Positions 1 through 8,173 of a stretch of 32,905 nt of DNA are shown piece by piece. Source of the DNA: Streptomyces sp. A012304 (lineage in GTDB: Bacteria > Actinomycetota > Actinomycetes > Streptomycetales > Streptomycetaceae). A program made the translations under genes and the position numbers. The number at the start of each line of letters is the position of its first letter. Positions within the stretch are counted from its first letter, which is position 1. Below the pieces are notes generated by a model. The model searched no databases, had not been told where the DNA came from, and saw nothing but the letters and a program-made list of their open reading frames with translations. The stretch spans positions 18,909 to 51,813 of the forward strand of contig NZ_BQUN01000111.1 of assembly GCF_026008495.1 (NCBI RefSeq), given 5' to 3'.

Positions 1-50
1 TGGGGTCCGGGCGGGGCGAAGGGGGGCGGTTCCACGGCGCCGGGCGGACG

Positions 51-1613
51 TCAGCCGAACGTCACGACCAGGCGTCCGTCGCTCGCGTAGGACCAGCGCA
101 GGGTGCCCGCGTACGAGGAACAGCGGGAGCCGTTGGTGCCGGACCAGAACTGGTTGGAGCTGTCGGAGTTGCCGATGATCCGGTCGTTCGTGCCGCTGCC
201 GCTGCGGCACGAGGTGTTGTTGCGGAACACCGAGGTGCCGGCGTCGAAGTTGAAGTTGCGCTGGGCGTTGTCGACGCTGATGTTGTCGGACACGGTCATC
301 GAGCCCGGGTTGCTGTTGTAGGTGAACCCGTGCTTGCCGTTGTGGTAGGCGATGCTGCGCCGGACGATGTGGTTGACGGCGATGTCCTCGCCGCCGAGCT
401 TGTAGCCGTTGCGGTCGCCGTTGCCGGCCTGGGAGCCGTCGCTGAGGGTGCCGTTGTCATGGGCGAGGGAGTCCTCGATGGTCACCGCGCCGATGGCACC
501 CGTGTCCGGCTTGGTGTAGAGGTCCCAGCCGTCGTCGATGTTGTGGTGGGCGACGGCGTAGCGGAAGACGTTGCCGGGGCCCGAGGTGAGCTTCGCGGCG
601 AAGCCGTCGGCGTCCTCGCCGTCGGAGTCGGCGTTGTCGTGCGACTCCGCGCTGAGGATGAGGTTGTTCGACGGCCACTGCTCCTTGGGCGTGGTCGAGG
701 CCATCCGGGAGAGCTGGAGCCCGGTGTCACGGTTGAAGCGGGTCACCGTGCGCTCGAAGACGTTGTTGCTGCCGCCGACGAAGATGCCGTTGTCACCGGC
801 CCGTTCGACGACGACGCCGTAGACGTGCCAGTACGACCCGTTCACGGCGAGCCCGCGGTTGGCCGGGTCCTCGGCCTGCGCGGAGAAGTTCAGCACCGGC
901 GTCTCGCCCGGGTAGGCGGACAGCTTCGTGCGGGCGCTCGCGGTGCCGTTGTTGCCCGCCGGGATGGTGACGGTCGTCGAGTAGCGGTACGTCCCGCCGC
1001 GCAGGTAGATCGTGCCGCCGGGCGTGATGCGGCTGATCGCCGAGGTGAGGGTGGTGGGCGCGGACTGGGTGCCGGCCGCGCCGTCGGTGCCGTTCGGCGC
1101 GACATACAGGGCGCTGGCCGACGGCGGCGGGGTGGTGGTGTCGCCGGTCGTCTCCACGTCGACGTAGTCGATGTTGGGCAGGCCGCCGGAGGCGGTGGGG
1201 TTCAGCCGGACCGTGTTGCTGCCCGCCCGCAGGGTCACGGTGAGGGTCTTCGTCGCCCAGGTGCTCCAGGCACCGGTGCCCTCGAACGACGCCGAGGCGG
1301 CCGTCGAACCGTTCACCACGACGTCCACCGGGCGGGCGGACGTGGTCCCGTTGGCGAAGCGGACCCGCAGGGTCGCCGTGCCGGCGGCGGGGGCGTTCAC
1401 GGTGAACTGGGCGTACGCGCCGGAGGCGTTGGTGCCGTTGCAGAACCCGCTGCCGGAGTAGCCGGCCCAGTCGGAGTCCAGGGTGCCGGTGCAGACCGCC
1501 GGGGACGTCTCCGCCTCGTAGCGGGTGGTCGCGGCCTGCGCCGTGGTGCCGGACAGCGCGACGACGGTACCGGCCAGCAGGCCGACGGACGCGATGACTG
1601 GTCTCAGGTGCAT
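51..1613 (-). CDS. Secreted CBM35-PL9 pectate lyase
   Basis: Predicted extracellular pectate lyase (polysaccharide lyase family 9), which cleaves polygalacturonate by beta-elimination using calcium. The ATG at 1613 is chosen because AGGAG lies 8 nt upstream and the protein then opens with a Sec signal peptide (MHLRPVIASVG... ending near TAQA). Residues about 30-155 resemble a CBM35 carbohydrate-binding module and end in NIDYVDVE. A short TTPPPS linker leads to a right-handed beta-helix domain (about 170-520). The PL9 hallmark stretch DGEDADGFAAKLTSG, followed by HHNIDDGWDLY, contains acidic residues like the calcium ligands and the Lys used as catalytic base in PL9 enzymes. Length (520 aa) suits a one-CBM PL9 enzyme. 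It is a single gene with its own promoter and LacI-type operator. Family is confident; substrate is inferred. Confidence 0.9.
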   Translation of the reverse strand: MHLRPVIASVGLLAGTVVALSGTTAQAATTRYEAETSPAVCTGTLDSDWAGYSGSGFCNGTNASGAYAQFTVNAPAAGTATLRVRFANGTTSARPVDVVVNGSTAASASFEGTGAWSTWATKTLTVTLRAGSNTVRLNPTASGGLPNIDYVDVETTGDTTTPPPSASALYVAPNGTDGAAGTQSAPTTLTSAISRITPGGTIYLRGGTYRYSTTVTIPAGNNGTASARTKLSAYPGETPVLNFSAQAEDPANRGLAVNGSYWHVYGVVVERAGDNGIFVGGSNNVFERTVTRFNRDTGLQLSRMASTTPKEQWPSNNLILSAESHDNADSDGEDADGFAAKLTSGPGNVFRYAVAHHNIDDGWDLYTKPDTGAIGAVTIEDSLAHDNGTLSDGSQAGNGDRNGYKLGGEDIAVNHIVRRSIAYHNGKHGFTYNSNPGSMTVSDNISVDNAQRNFNFDAGTSVFRNNTSCRSGSGTNDRIIGNSDSSNQFWSGTNGSRCSSYAGTLRWSYASDGRLVVTFG

Positions 1614-1642
1614 GGTGCGTCTCCTAGGTGCAGTGCTGGTTC

Positions 1643-1749
1643 GTGAACGTGAACAGGCCACACAACCGGAATGGGGGTCCGGGAAAGGGAGAAAGCGCTT
1701 TCGCTCTAGCTGTACCTGGCTTTCATCGGACGGTAGGGTGAACGTGAAG
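1643..1749 (-). repeat. Paired 12-mer repeats around the pectate lyase promoter
   Basis: GTGAACGTGAAC (1643-1654) and GTGAACGTGAAG (1738-1749) differ only in the last base. One copy lies in the -10/-35 spacer of the pectate lyase promoter and the other in the 5' leader near the ribosome binding site. A related inverted pair GTTCA-N6-TGAAC lies further upstream at 1779-1794. They may be sites for a second regulator besides the LacI-type one. This is inference from position and identity only. Confidence 0.4.
1691..1702. promoter_or_regulatory. LacI-family operator (GAAAGCGCTTTC)
   Basis: Perfect 12-bp palindrome GAAAGCGCTTTC with the central CG typical of LacI/GalR-family operators. It lies about 20-30 nt downstream of the predicted transcription start of the pectate lyase gene, where a bound repressor would block elongation. 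No lacI-type gene is present in the window, so the regulator would act from elsewhere. Confidence 0.65.
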
Positions 1750-1758
1750 GGTCGTCAA
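1730..1758 (-). promoter_or_regulatory. Promoter of pectate lyase gene
   Basis: On the minus strand, TTGACG (1753-1758) and TACCGT (1730-1735) are separated by exactly 17 bp, a good match to HrdB-type promoters. The predicted start is near 1723, giving a leader of about 110 nt that contains the LacI-type palindrome. Confidence 0.6.
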
Positions 1759-1822
1759 TAGTCGTGTACGTGATTGCTGTTCACCAACATGAACGAGAAT
1801 CGGGGCGAGTAGGCTCCCGCGC

Positions 1823-1903
1823 ATGACCGCGAGGACGTCCTCCAGGACCGACCTCACCGACCGCCCGACCTGGAGCGAAACCAACCGTCGGCTGTTCGAG
1901 TGA
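1823..1903 (+). CDS. Possible 26-aa small ORF
   Basis: ATG-to-TGA frame beginning MTARTSSRTD and ending RRLFE. Most third positions are G or C, as in real genes here, but no clear Shine-Dalgarno precedes it and it matches no family I recognise. It lies in the 578-bp gap between the pectate lyase and the glycosyltransferase. It could be a small peptide, a truncated gene remnant or chance. Confidence 0.2.
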   Translation: MTARTSSRTDLTDRPTWSETNRRLFE

Positions 1904-1915
1904 CGGGCGGGATGC

Positions 1916-1936
1916 TTGTCCACAGCCTGTGGACAG
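1916..1936. promoter_or_regulatory. Head-to-head DnaA-box-like palindrome
   Basis: The core TGTCCACAGCCTGTGGACA (1917-1935) is two perfect 9-bp arms around one base. Read as 9-mers it is TTGTCCACA (1916-1924), identical to the Streptomyces DnaA-box consensus, facing CTGTCCACA on the other strand (1928-1936). It could be a DnaA titration or regulatory site, or simply a stem-loop. The surrounding gap shows no other gene I can support. Confidence 0.4.
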
Positions 1937-2191
1937 GGCTGCCGCTCCCCGAAGGGGGCGTGCGAGGCCATCCCTCCACGGCGTCGACCACTTCACCGAC
2001 GAGACGGCCGCCGTCGACAACTCCCCTCGCACGGCACCGACTTGGCCATCCCCCCCGGGAGCCGAACCCGAGGGGGAAGCCCGTCGTACGGCGGCCGCCG
2101 GGCGCATCATGCCGCGCGGGCCGGGGGAGGTGTGCAGGAAGCAGGAGCAACCCCGGTCCCGTCAGCGCGCAGCCGAAGCGGAGCGACTCCC

Positions 2192-2944
2192 ATGCCGACG
2201 ATCACTGTTCTCACACCCGTGCACGAGGGCGGGCACGCCTATCTGCACGAGCTGTACGAGTGCTTACGCGGGCAGAAGCTGCCCGCCGGCTGGCGGCTGG
2301 AGTGGATCGTGCAGGAGGACGGCCGGACGGGCGAGCCGCTCCGGGCCGTCCCGGACCCACCGTGGATATCGAAGGGCACCGGCCGCCGGGGCGGAGCCGC
2401 GCAGGCCCGCACACTGGGGCTGGCGCGCGCCACCGGAACCCTCCTGCGCTGCGTCGACGCCGACGACCTGCTGCCCGCCGAGGAGACCCTCGCCCACGAC
2501 ATCGAGGTGCTGGAGGCCCGTCCGGCGTACGGCTGGACGGTCGCCCCCTGCCTGGACCTGCACCCCGACGGCCGCCTGGAGCCGGGCCCGTACGACCCGG
2601 CCCCCGGCCCGCTGCCGCGCCGGGCGCTCCTGGACGGCGCCGGGCGCGGCGCGTTTCCGGTCGTGGGGACGACGATGACCGCCCGCACGGACCTGGTGCG
2701 CCTCGTGGGCGGCTGGCCCGCCCTCCCGGCCTTCGAGGACGCGGCCCTCCTGCTGTGCTGCGCGGCGGTCAGCCGCGGCTGGATGCAGAGCGAACCGGGC
2801 CTGCTGTACCGCAAACACCCCCGCCAGCACACGGCCAGTGCCGCCTTCCACGACGCGGAGGAGACCCGCCTGCGCCAACAGATCGCGATCACCCGCGCCC
2901 GGGCCCTGACCGCCACGGGCTGGCACTGGACACCGCCGGCTTAG
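2192..2944 (+). CDS. Family 2 glycosyltransferase (TTA-containing)
   Basis: Predicted cytoplasmic GT-A fold glycosyltransferase that transfers a sugar from a nucleotide-sugar donor; the acceptor is unknown. The N-terminus MPTITVLTPVHEGG is the usual GT2 first strand. RVDADDLL-like residues (CVDADDLLPAEETL, about 87-100) give the D-x-D metal/donor motif. Later, FEDAALLLC resembles the ED acceptor-base region. At 250 aa it is a compact GT2 with no membrane segment. The start has GGAG 8 nt upstream (2180-2183); longer upstream frames lack one. Codon 25 (2264-2266) is TTA, so translation should depend on the bldA tRNA and be restricted to late growth. It stands alone, with 133 bp before the next gene. 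The substrate cannot be told from sequence. Confidence 0.85.
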   Translation: MPTITVLTPVHEGGHAYLHELYECLRGQKLPAGWRLEWIVQEDGRTGEPLRAVPDPPWISKGTGRRGGAAQARTLGLARATGTLLRCVDADDLLPAEETLAHDIEVLEARPAYGWTVAPCLDLHPDGRLEPGPYDPAPGPLPRRALLDGAGRGAFPVVGTTMTARTDLVRLVGGWPALPAFEDAALLLCCAAVSRGWMQSEPGLLYRKHPRQHTASAAFHDAEETRLRQQIAITRARALTATGWHWTPPA

Positions 2945-3077
2945 CGGCCCACGATCAGTCGCCCGGCCGGACCCCCGGTGACTCGACCCGTCGGCTCGCC
3001 CCCGGAGGGATTCGGGCGCCCCGTGTGGGTACCCGTTGGTGCGCACTCGGGGACCTCGCACCGCGGAGGTGACAGGA

Positions 3078-3569
3078 ATGACAACCTCTCCCCACTCGTC
3101 GATGGAAACCCACCCCGACATCCTGGACATGCGCACCCGCCACGAGATGGCGGAACGGGCGGCCAGCACGCCACAGGCGCAGGCCGTGGAGACGCTGGCC
3201 TTCCTGACCGGTCTCTACCTGGCGGCCTCGCCCTGGATCGCGGGGTTCGACGGTCTCACCACCCTGGCCGTCAACAACCTGATCGTCGGCATCGCGTACG
3301 CCCTCCTGATGAGTGGCGGCTTCGGGCGTGCCTACGAGCGCACCCACAGCATGGCGTGGGCGTCCTGCGCGCTGGGCGCCTGGACGATCATCTCGCCGTG
3401 GGTCGTCGCCGGTGACGTCAGCACCACGCGGAGCATCGTCAACAACGTCATCGTCGGCGTCGTCGCCCTGCTGCTCGCGCTCGCGGCCAGCGCCGCGGCC
3501 CGCGCGACCGAGGGCCGGGCGTCCGGCCGGGCGTCCGGGCGGGCGCGCCGGCGCATGCCGACGCCCTGA
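3078..3569 (+). CDS. SPW-repeat membrane protein
   Basis: Small integral membrane protein of 163 aa with two SPW repeats. The motifs AASPWIAGF (first) and IISPWVVAG (second) each start a hydrophobic pair, giving about four transmembrane helices between residues 35 and 140. The N-terminus is hydrophilic with several His and Met residues; the tail is Arg-rich (GRASGRASGRARRR) and probably cytoplasmic. The start follows GGAGGTGA (3065-3072) at 5 nt. The family is widespread in actinobacteria and has no established function. The gene is followed by a strong hairpin, so it appears monocistronic. Confidence 0.85.
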   Translation: MTTSPHSSMETHPDILDMRTRHEMAERAASTPQAQAVETLAFLTGLYLAASPWIAGFDGLTTLAVNNLIVGIAYALLMSGGFGRAYERTHSMAWASCALGAWTIISPWVVAGDVSTTRSIVNNVIVGVVALLLALAASAAARATEGRASGRASGRARRRMPTP

Positions 3570-3591
3570 CAACCGCTGACGACGCACCGAG

Positions 3592-3632
3592 TGCGGGGCC
3601 GTGTCCTCCCCCTGCGGGAGGGCACGGCCCGC
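3592..3632 (+). terminator. Hairpin terminator after SPW gene
   Basis: A 14-bp stem (3597-3610 pairing with 3616-3629, one G-U wobble) closes a 5-nt loop CCTGC. It lies 28 bp after the stop of the SPW gene. It has no T-run, which is usual in Streptomyces. Confidence 0.7.
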
Positions 3633-3664
3633 GCGTGTGCGGCAGCCGGTGCGTGCCGTGGGTC

Positions 3665-3693
3665 TTGACCCGCTCTCCGCGGGGACGTACAAC
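3665..3693 (+). promoter_or_regulatory. Promoter of GH97 gene
   Basis: TTGACC (3665-3670), 17-bp spacer, TACAAC (3688-3693). The predicted start is near 3700, giving a 46-nt leader that contains the LacI-like operator. Confidence 0.55.
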
Positions 3694-3705
3694 TGCCCGC
3701 AGTCG

Positions 3706-3718
3706 GAAAACGTTTACT
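3706..3718. promoter_or_regulatory. LacI-type operator upstream of GH97 gene
   Basis: The palindromic core AAACGTTT (3708-3715, within GAAAACGTTTACT) has the central CG of LacI-family operators. It sits at about +9 to +16 relative to the predicted start, suited to repression. It differs from the pectate lyase operator, so a different sugar-responsive repressor is likely. Confidence 0.5.
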
Positions 3719-3745
3719 GCCGGGTGGGAGAGAGGTCCCTGCGCG

Positions 3746-5686
3746 ATGAGAACTTCCGGAGACCGGGCGGCGCTGTCCCGCCGGGGCATGCTCAAGAACT
3801 CGGCCGTCACCGTGGGGACCGCCGCGGTGGGCCTCGGCGCCGCACGGCCCGCCCACGCGGCGGAACCCGCCCGCCCCGTCACCGCGACCGCCCGCATGGG
3901 CGGCACGTCCATCACCCTGTCGCTGGTGGCCGGCGCGCTGCGCTGGTCCGCCGCCCGCCGCGGCAGGACGGTGATCGACAGCTCCGAGCTGGGCCTGAGA
4001 CTGAGCGACGGGACCGTCCTCGGCACCGACGTCACGGTGACCCGGCAGCGGCTCTGCGCGAACCGCCGCACCTGGACCCCGGTGTACGGCCGCAACGCGA
4101 CCGTCACCGACCACTACCAGGAGCAGCAATGGGACCTCCGGGACACCGCCACCGGCATCCGCTTCGGCGTCCGGGCACGCGCCTACAAGTCCGGCGTCGC
4201 CCTGCGCTACGTCCTGCTCGACGAGGGCACCGTCTCCCTCTCCGACGAGCTGACGAGCTTCACCTTCCCCGAGGGCACCACCGTCTACAGCGCCCGCGAC
4301 GAGAACGCGTACGTGCCGCTCGCCCCCGGCGAGATCCCCGTCACCGGCACGGCGAGCACGGACAACGGCCCCCTCACCGACCTGCCGCTCACGGCGACGC
4401 TCTCCGACGGCCTCATCGCCTGCGTCTGCGAGTCGTCCCGTCTGAACTTCCCCCGCCTGATGCTGAGTTCGGTGCCGGGGCGGCCCGACACCCTCGCCGC
4501 CTTCCTCATGGAGCACACCGCCCGCGGCACCGGCCCGGTGGAGACGACCACCACGGTCACCACCCCCTTCGCCACCCCGTGGCGCGCGGTCGTGATCGGC
4601 TCCACCCACGCCGAACTGGTCGACAACGCCGAACTGGTCCTCAACCTCGCCCCGGAGAACGCCCTCGACGACACCTCGTGGATCAAGCCCGGCAAGGTCT
4701 TCCGCTGCGAACTGAGCACCGCCGCCGGCCTCGCGGGCGTCGACTTCGCCGTGGACCGGGGCCTGGAGTACATCGAGTACGACGCCGGCTGGTACGGCCC
4801 CGAGTTCTCCACCCCCGACGCGACGAAGCCGATCGCCGCGATCGACCTGCCGTCCGTCGTCTCGTACGCCACGAGCAAGGGCATCGGCGTCTTCCTCTAC
4901 GTCAACCGCCTGGCACTGACCGACGCGGACGCCCTGTTCGGCCTGTACAAGAGCTGGGGCGTGGCGGGCGTCAAGCTCGGCTTCATCAACGACGGCACCC
5001 GGTCCATGACCGACCGGATCACCGAATGGGCGCGGACGGCCGCCACGTACCGGCTGCTGATCGACATGCACGACGACGTGCGTCCCTTCGGCTACGAGCG
5101 CACGTACCCGAACTACATCAGCCTGGAGGGCGTCCGCGGCAACGAGCAGTTCCCGACCGCCGCCCACAACGTGACGCTGCCGTTCGCCCGCAACATCGGC
5201 GGCCCGATGGACTACACGATCTGCTACGGCCAGTCCCGCAACAAGACCACCAACGCCCACCAGATGGCGATGGCCGCCGTCTACTACCAGCCCCTCAACT
5301 TCCTCTTCTGGTACGACAAGCCGTCCAAGTACGCCAACCCCGCGAACTGGCCGGGGCTGCCCTGGTTCAACACCGTCCCCGTCACCTGGGACGAGAGCCG
5401 CACCCTGGCCGGCGCCATCGGCGAGTACATCGCGGTCGCCCGCCGCGCCGGAGACACCTGGTACCTCGGCGCGATGACCAACGAGGACGGCCGCACGCTC
5501 CAGCTCCCCCTGTCCTTCCTGGGCGGCGGCAGCTACACGGCGACCGTGTACGCCGACGGCACACCCGGCACCAGCCCCTTCCGCACCCCGGTGGTCGTCA
5601 GCACCCGGACCGTCACCGCCGACACCACCCTGGACGTGGCGATGGCCCCGGCGGGCGGGCAGGCGATCGTCCTCAGACCCAGCTGA
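3746..5686 (+). CDS. Tat-exported GH97 family glycoside hydrolase
   Basis: Predicted secreted glycosidase of family GH97 (known members are alpha-glucosidases and alpha-galactosidases), 646 aa, the family's usual size. The start at 3746 gives a twin-arginine signal SRRGMLK followed by a hydrophobic stretch and an AHA cleavage site. An N-terminal beta-sandwich (about 45-290) precedes a TIM barrel (YIEYDAGWYG, GVFLYVNR, GVKLGF, MHDDVRP, SLEGVRGNE) and a C-terminal beta domain (about 545-646). Glu467 aligns with the family's general acid. Gly412 stands where retaining members have the nucleophile Asp, and Asp443 where the inverting SusB enzyme has a Glu base. From this I infer an inverting or unusual mechanism. 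The gene is controlled by its own promoter and a LacI-type operator. Confidence 0.88.
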   Translation: MRTSGDRAALSRRGMLKNSAVTVGTAAVGLGAARPAHAAEPARPVTATARMGGTSITLSLVAGALRWSAARRGRTVIDSSELGLRLSDGTVLGTDVTVTRQRLCANRRTWTPVYGRNATVTDHYQEQQWDLRDTATGIRFGVRARAYKSGVALRYVLLDEGTVSLSDELTSFTFPEGTTVYSARDENAYVPLAPGEIPVTGTASTDNGPLTDLPLTATLSDGLIACVCESSRLNFPRLMLSSVPGRPDTLAAFLMEHTARGTGPVETTTTVTTPFATPWRAVVIGSTHAELVDNAELVLNLAPENALDDTSWIKPGKVFRCELSTAAGLAGVDFAVDRGLEYIEYDAGWYGPEFSTPDATKPIAAIDLPSVVSYATSKGIGVFLYVNRLALTDADALFGLYKSWGVAGVKLGFINDGTRSMTDRITEWARTAATYRLLIDMHDDVRPFGYERTYPNYISLEGVRGNEQFPTAAHNVTLPFARNIGGPMDYTICYGQSRNKTTNAHQMAMAAVYYQPLNFLFWYDKPSKYANPANWPGLPWFNTVPVTWDESRTLAGAIGEYIAVARRAGDTWYLGAMTNEDGRTLQLPLSFLGGGSYTATVYADGTPGTSPFRTPVVVSTRTVTADTTLDVAMAPAGGQAIVLRPS

Positions 5687-5764
5687 CCGCTCCGCCGGAC
5701 CGCGACCACGGGCGGACACGGCGGCCCGGCGGTAGTTCCCGCGGCTGACCCGGCGGCCGGTTCG

Positions 5765-5780
5765 TACTGCGTTCTCAGTA
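5765..5780. promoter_or_regulatory. Operator-like inverted repeat upstream of MMPL gene
   Basis: TACTG-N6-CAGTA, a perfect 16-bp dyad about 95 bp before the MMPL start, in the 186-bp gap after the GH97 gene. It could bind the NarL-type regulator encoded downstream or a TetR-type repressor. The assignment is speculative. Confidence 0.3.
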
Positions 5781-5872
5781 GCGGCGATTGTCGGCAGCCG
5801 CACGACGACAGCACGGCCGGCCGGCCGGGAGTCTGGACCCACAGTCGGCATCAGATGTGGAGATCCCCTGTC

Positions 5873-8086
5873 GTGGCTACTTTCCTTTACCGAGTGGGCC
5901 GCATGGCCTTCAGGCGACGCTGGTACGTCGCCCTGGTCTGGGCGGCCGTCCTGGCCGCCGTGGGCCTGGGCGCCCTGAAGGCCCCCGGAGCCTCCGACGA
6001 GGAGTTCTCCATGCCGGGCATCGAGTCCCAGAAGGCACTCGACCTGATGGAACAGCGCTTCCCCGGGGCCTCGGCCGACGGCGCGACCGCGCGGGTCGTG
6101 TTCGTCGCGCCGAACGGTCAGAAGGTCACGGCGGCGGAGAACAAGAAGGCCGTCGAGGCGGCCCTGGCCGAGCTGGCCGACGGCACGCAGGTGGCGAGCG
6201 CCGTGGACCCGTTCCAGGCGCAGGCCGTCAGCAAGGACGGTACGACCGCCTACTCGACCGTCACGTACAAGGTCGGCGCCAACGACCTCACCGACGCCAG
6301 CCGCACCCACCTGGAACAGACCATCGACGAGGCCCGCGACGCCGGGCTGACCGTCGAGGCCGGCGGGACCGCGATGGAGGACGGCGGCGGTGCGGGCGGC
6401 CTCGCCGAGGTCATCGGCATCGCGGTCGCCGCGGTCGTGCTGCTGATCACGTTCGGTTCGCTCGCGGCCGCGGGGCTGCCGCTGCTGACCGCCGTCATCG
6501 GCGTCGGCGTCAGCATGGCCACGATCCTCGCCCTGTCCGACGCCCTCGGCCTGTCCACCACGACCGGCACCCTCGCGATGATGCTGGGCCTCGCCGTCGG
6601 CATCGACTACGCCCTGTTCGTCGTCTCCCGCTACCGCGAGGAACGCGCCCGGGGTCGTGCCCCGCGGGAGGCGACCGCGCTGGCGGTCGGCACCGCCGGG
6701 TCGGCGGTCGTGTTCGCCGGGCTCACCGTCGTCATCGCCCTCGCCGGGCTCGCGGTGGTCGGCATCCCGATGCTGACGAAGATGGGCCTGGCCGCGGCGG
6801 GCGCGGTCGTCGTCGCCGTACTGATCGCGCTGACGCTGGTCCCGGCGCTCCTCGGCTTCTGGCCGAACGCCGTGCTGCGGCGGCGGGCCCGCAAGAGCGG
6901 ACAGGTCGAGGAGAGCACCGAGAACAACGGCGGCACCCGCTGGGCGCGGTTCGTGCTGCGCCGTCCGATACCCGTGCTGCTGCTCGGTGTCGTCGGCCTC
7001 GGCGCGCTCGCGGTGCCGATGACCTCCCTCCAGCTGGGCATGCCCGGCGACGAGGCCAAGCCGACGTCCACCACCGAGCGCCGGGCCTACGACGCGCTCG
7101 CCGAGGGCTTCGGGCCCGGCTTCAACGGGCCGCTGACGATCGTGGTGGACGCGAAGGGCGACTCCGACCCGAAGGGCGCCGCGGAGGCGATCGCCAAGGA
7201 GATCGGCGGCACCGAAGGCGTCGTCTCGGTCTCCCCGGCCCGCTTCAACGAGGCCGGCGACACCGCCGTCTTCCAGGCCGTCCCCTCCACCGCGCCGACC
7301 GACGAGAAGACCAAGGACCTGGTGACGACGATCCGCGGTGAGCGGTCCGGCATCGAGTCCGAGACCGGGGCGACCTTCGAGGTCACCGGCAGCACCGCGC
7401 TGAACATCGACATCTCCGACAAGGTGCAGGCCGCGCTGGTCCCGTACCTGGTCGTGGTGGTCGGCCTGGCGATCGTGCTGCTGCTGGTGGTGTTCCGCTC
7501 CCTGCTCGTCCCGCTGAAGGCGGCCCTCGGCTTCCTGCTGTCGGTGCTGGCCGCCCTCGGCGCGGTCGTCCTGGTCTTCCAGCAGGGCCACGGCGCCGAG
7601 ATCCTGGGCGTGGAGCAGACCGGACCGATCATGAGCCTGATGCCGATCTTCCTGGTGGGCATCGTCTTCGGCCTCGCCATGGACTACGAGGTCTTCCTCG
7701 TCTCCCGGATGCGCGAGGCGTACGTCCACGGCGAGCGGCCCGAGCAGGCGGTCACCTCCGGCTTCCGGCACAGCGCCCGTGTGGTCGTCGCCGCCGCCCT
7801 GATCATGATCGCCGTCTTCGCCGGGTTCATCGGCGAGAGCGACTCCATGATCAAGATGATCGGCTTCGGGCTCGCCACCGCCGTCCTCCTCGACGCCTTC
7901 GTCGTCCGGATGGCGATCGTGCCGGCCGTCCTCGCCCTGCTCGGTGACAAGGCCTGGTGGCTGCCGAAGTGGCTGGACCGGACCCTGCCCCGGGTGGACG
8001 TGGAGGGCGAGGGGCTCACCCGGGGAGCCGATGCCGAGCCGGACGCCCCGGCCGAGGCGGCCGACCTGGAAGTGGCCCGTCCCTGA
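5873..8086 (+). CDS. MMPL/RND family transporter
   Basis: Large inner-membrane exporter (737 aa) of the actinobacterial MMPL branch of the RND superfamily, driven by proton-motive force and usually exporting lipids or hydrophobic drugs. It shows the twin topology: TM1 (about 20-40), an extracytoplasmic domain with FSMPGIESQ, then TM2-6 with GLAVGIDYALFVVSRYREE; after a second large loop, TM7-12 with GLAMDYEVFLVSRMREAY. The Asp-Tyr pairs are the presumed proton-relay residues. The C-terminal tail is acidic. The GTG at 5873 is preferred because GGAG (5859-5862) precedes it; an ATG at 5855 would add six residues but lacks a ribosome site. It is followed by a hairpin, then by a kinase and regulator likely to control it. 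Confidence 0.9.
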   Translation: MATFLYRVGRMAFRRRWYVALVWAAVLAAVGLGALKAPGASDEEFSMPGIESQKALDLMEQRFPGASADGATARVVFVAPNGQKVTAAENKKAVEAALAELADGTQVASAVDPFQAQAVSKDGTTAYSTVTYKVGANDLTDASRTHLEQTIDEARDAGLTVEAGGTAMEDGGGAGGLAEVIGIAVAAVVLLITFGSLAAAGLPLLTAVIGVGVSMATILALSDALGLSTTTGTLAMMLGLAVGIDYALFVVSRYREERARGRAPREATALAVGTAGSAVVFAGLTVVIALAGLAVVGIPMLTKMGLAAAGAVVVAVLIALTLVPALLGFWPNAVLRRRARKSGQVEESTENNGGTRWARFVLRRPIPVLLLGVVGLGALAVPMTSLQLGMPGDEAKPTSTTERRAYDALAEGFGPGFNGPLTIVVDAKGDSDPKGAAEAIAKEIGGTEGVVSVSPARFNEAGDTAVFQAVPSTAPTDEKTKDLVTTIRGERSGIESETGATFEVTGSTALNIDISDKVQAALVPYLVVVVGLAIVLLLVVFRSLLVPLKAALGFLLSVLAALGAVVLVFQQGHGAEILGVEQTGPIMSLMPIFLVGIVFGLAMDYEVFLVSRMREAYVHGERPEQAVTSGFRHSARVVVAAALIMIAVFAGFIGESDSMIKMIGFGLATAVLLDAFVVRMAIVPAVLALLGDKAWWLPKWLDRTLPRVDVEGEGLTRGADAEPDAPAEAADLEVARP

Positions 8087-8109
8087 ACCGGCCCCCCACC
8101 CCCCCACCA

Positions 8110-8143
8110 GGGGCCGCCCGTGGCCGAGGTCACGGGCGGCCCC
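8110..8143 (+). terminator. Perfect 13-bp hairpin between MMPL and kinase genes
   Basis: GGGGCCGCCCGTG (8110-8122) pairs perfectly with 8131-8143 around an 8-nt loop, 23 bp after the MMPL stop. It could terminate transcription or attenuate read-through into the two-component genes. Confidence 0.75.
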
Positions 8144-8173
8144 GATCGCCGTACCCGTCCGGAGGCGGCCACG

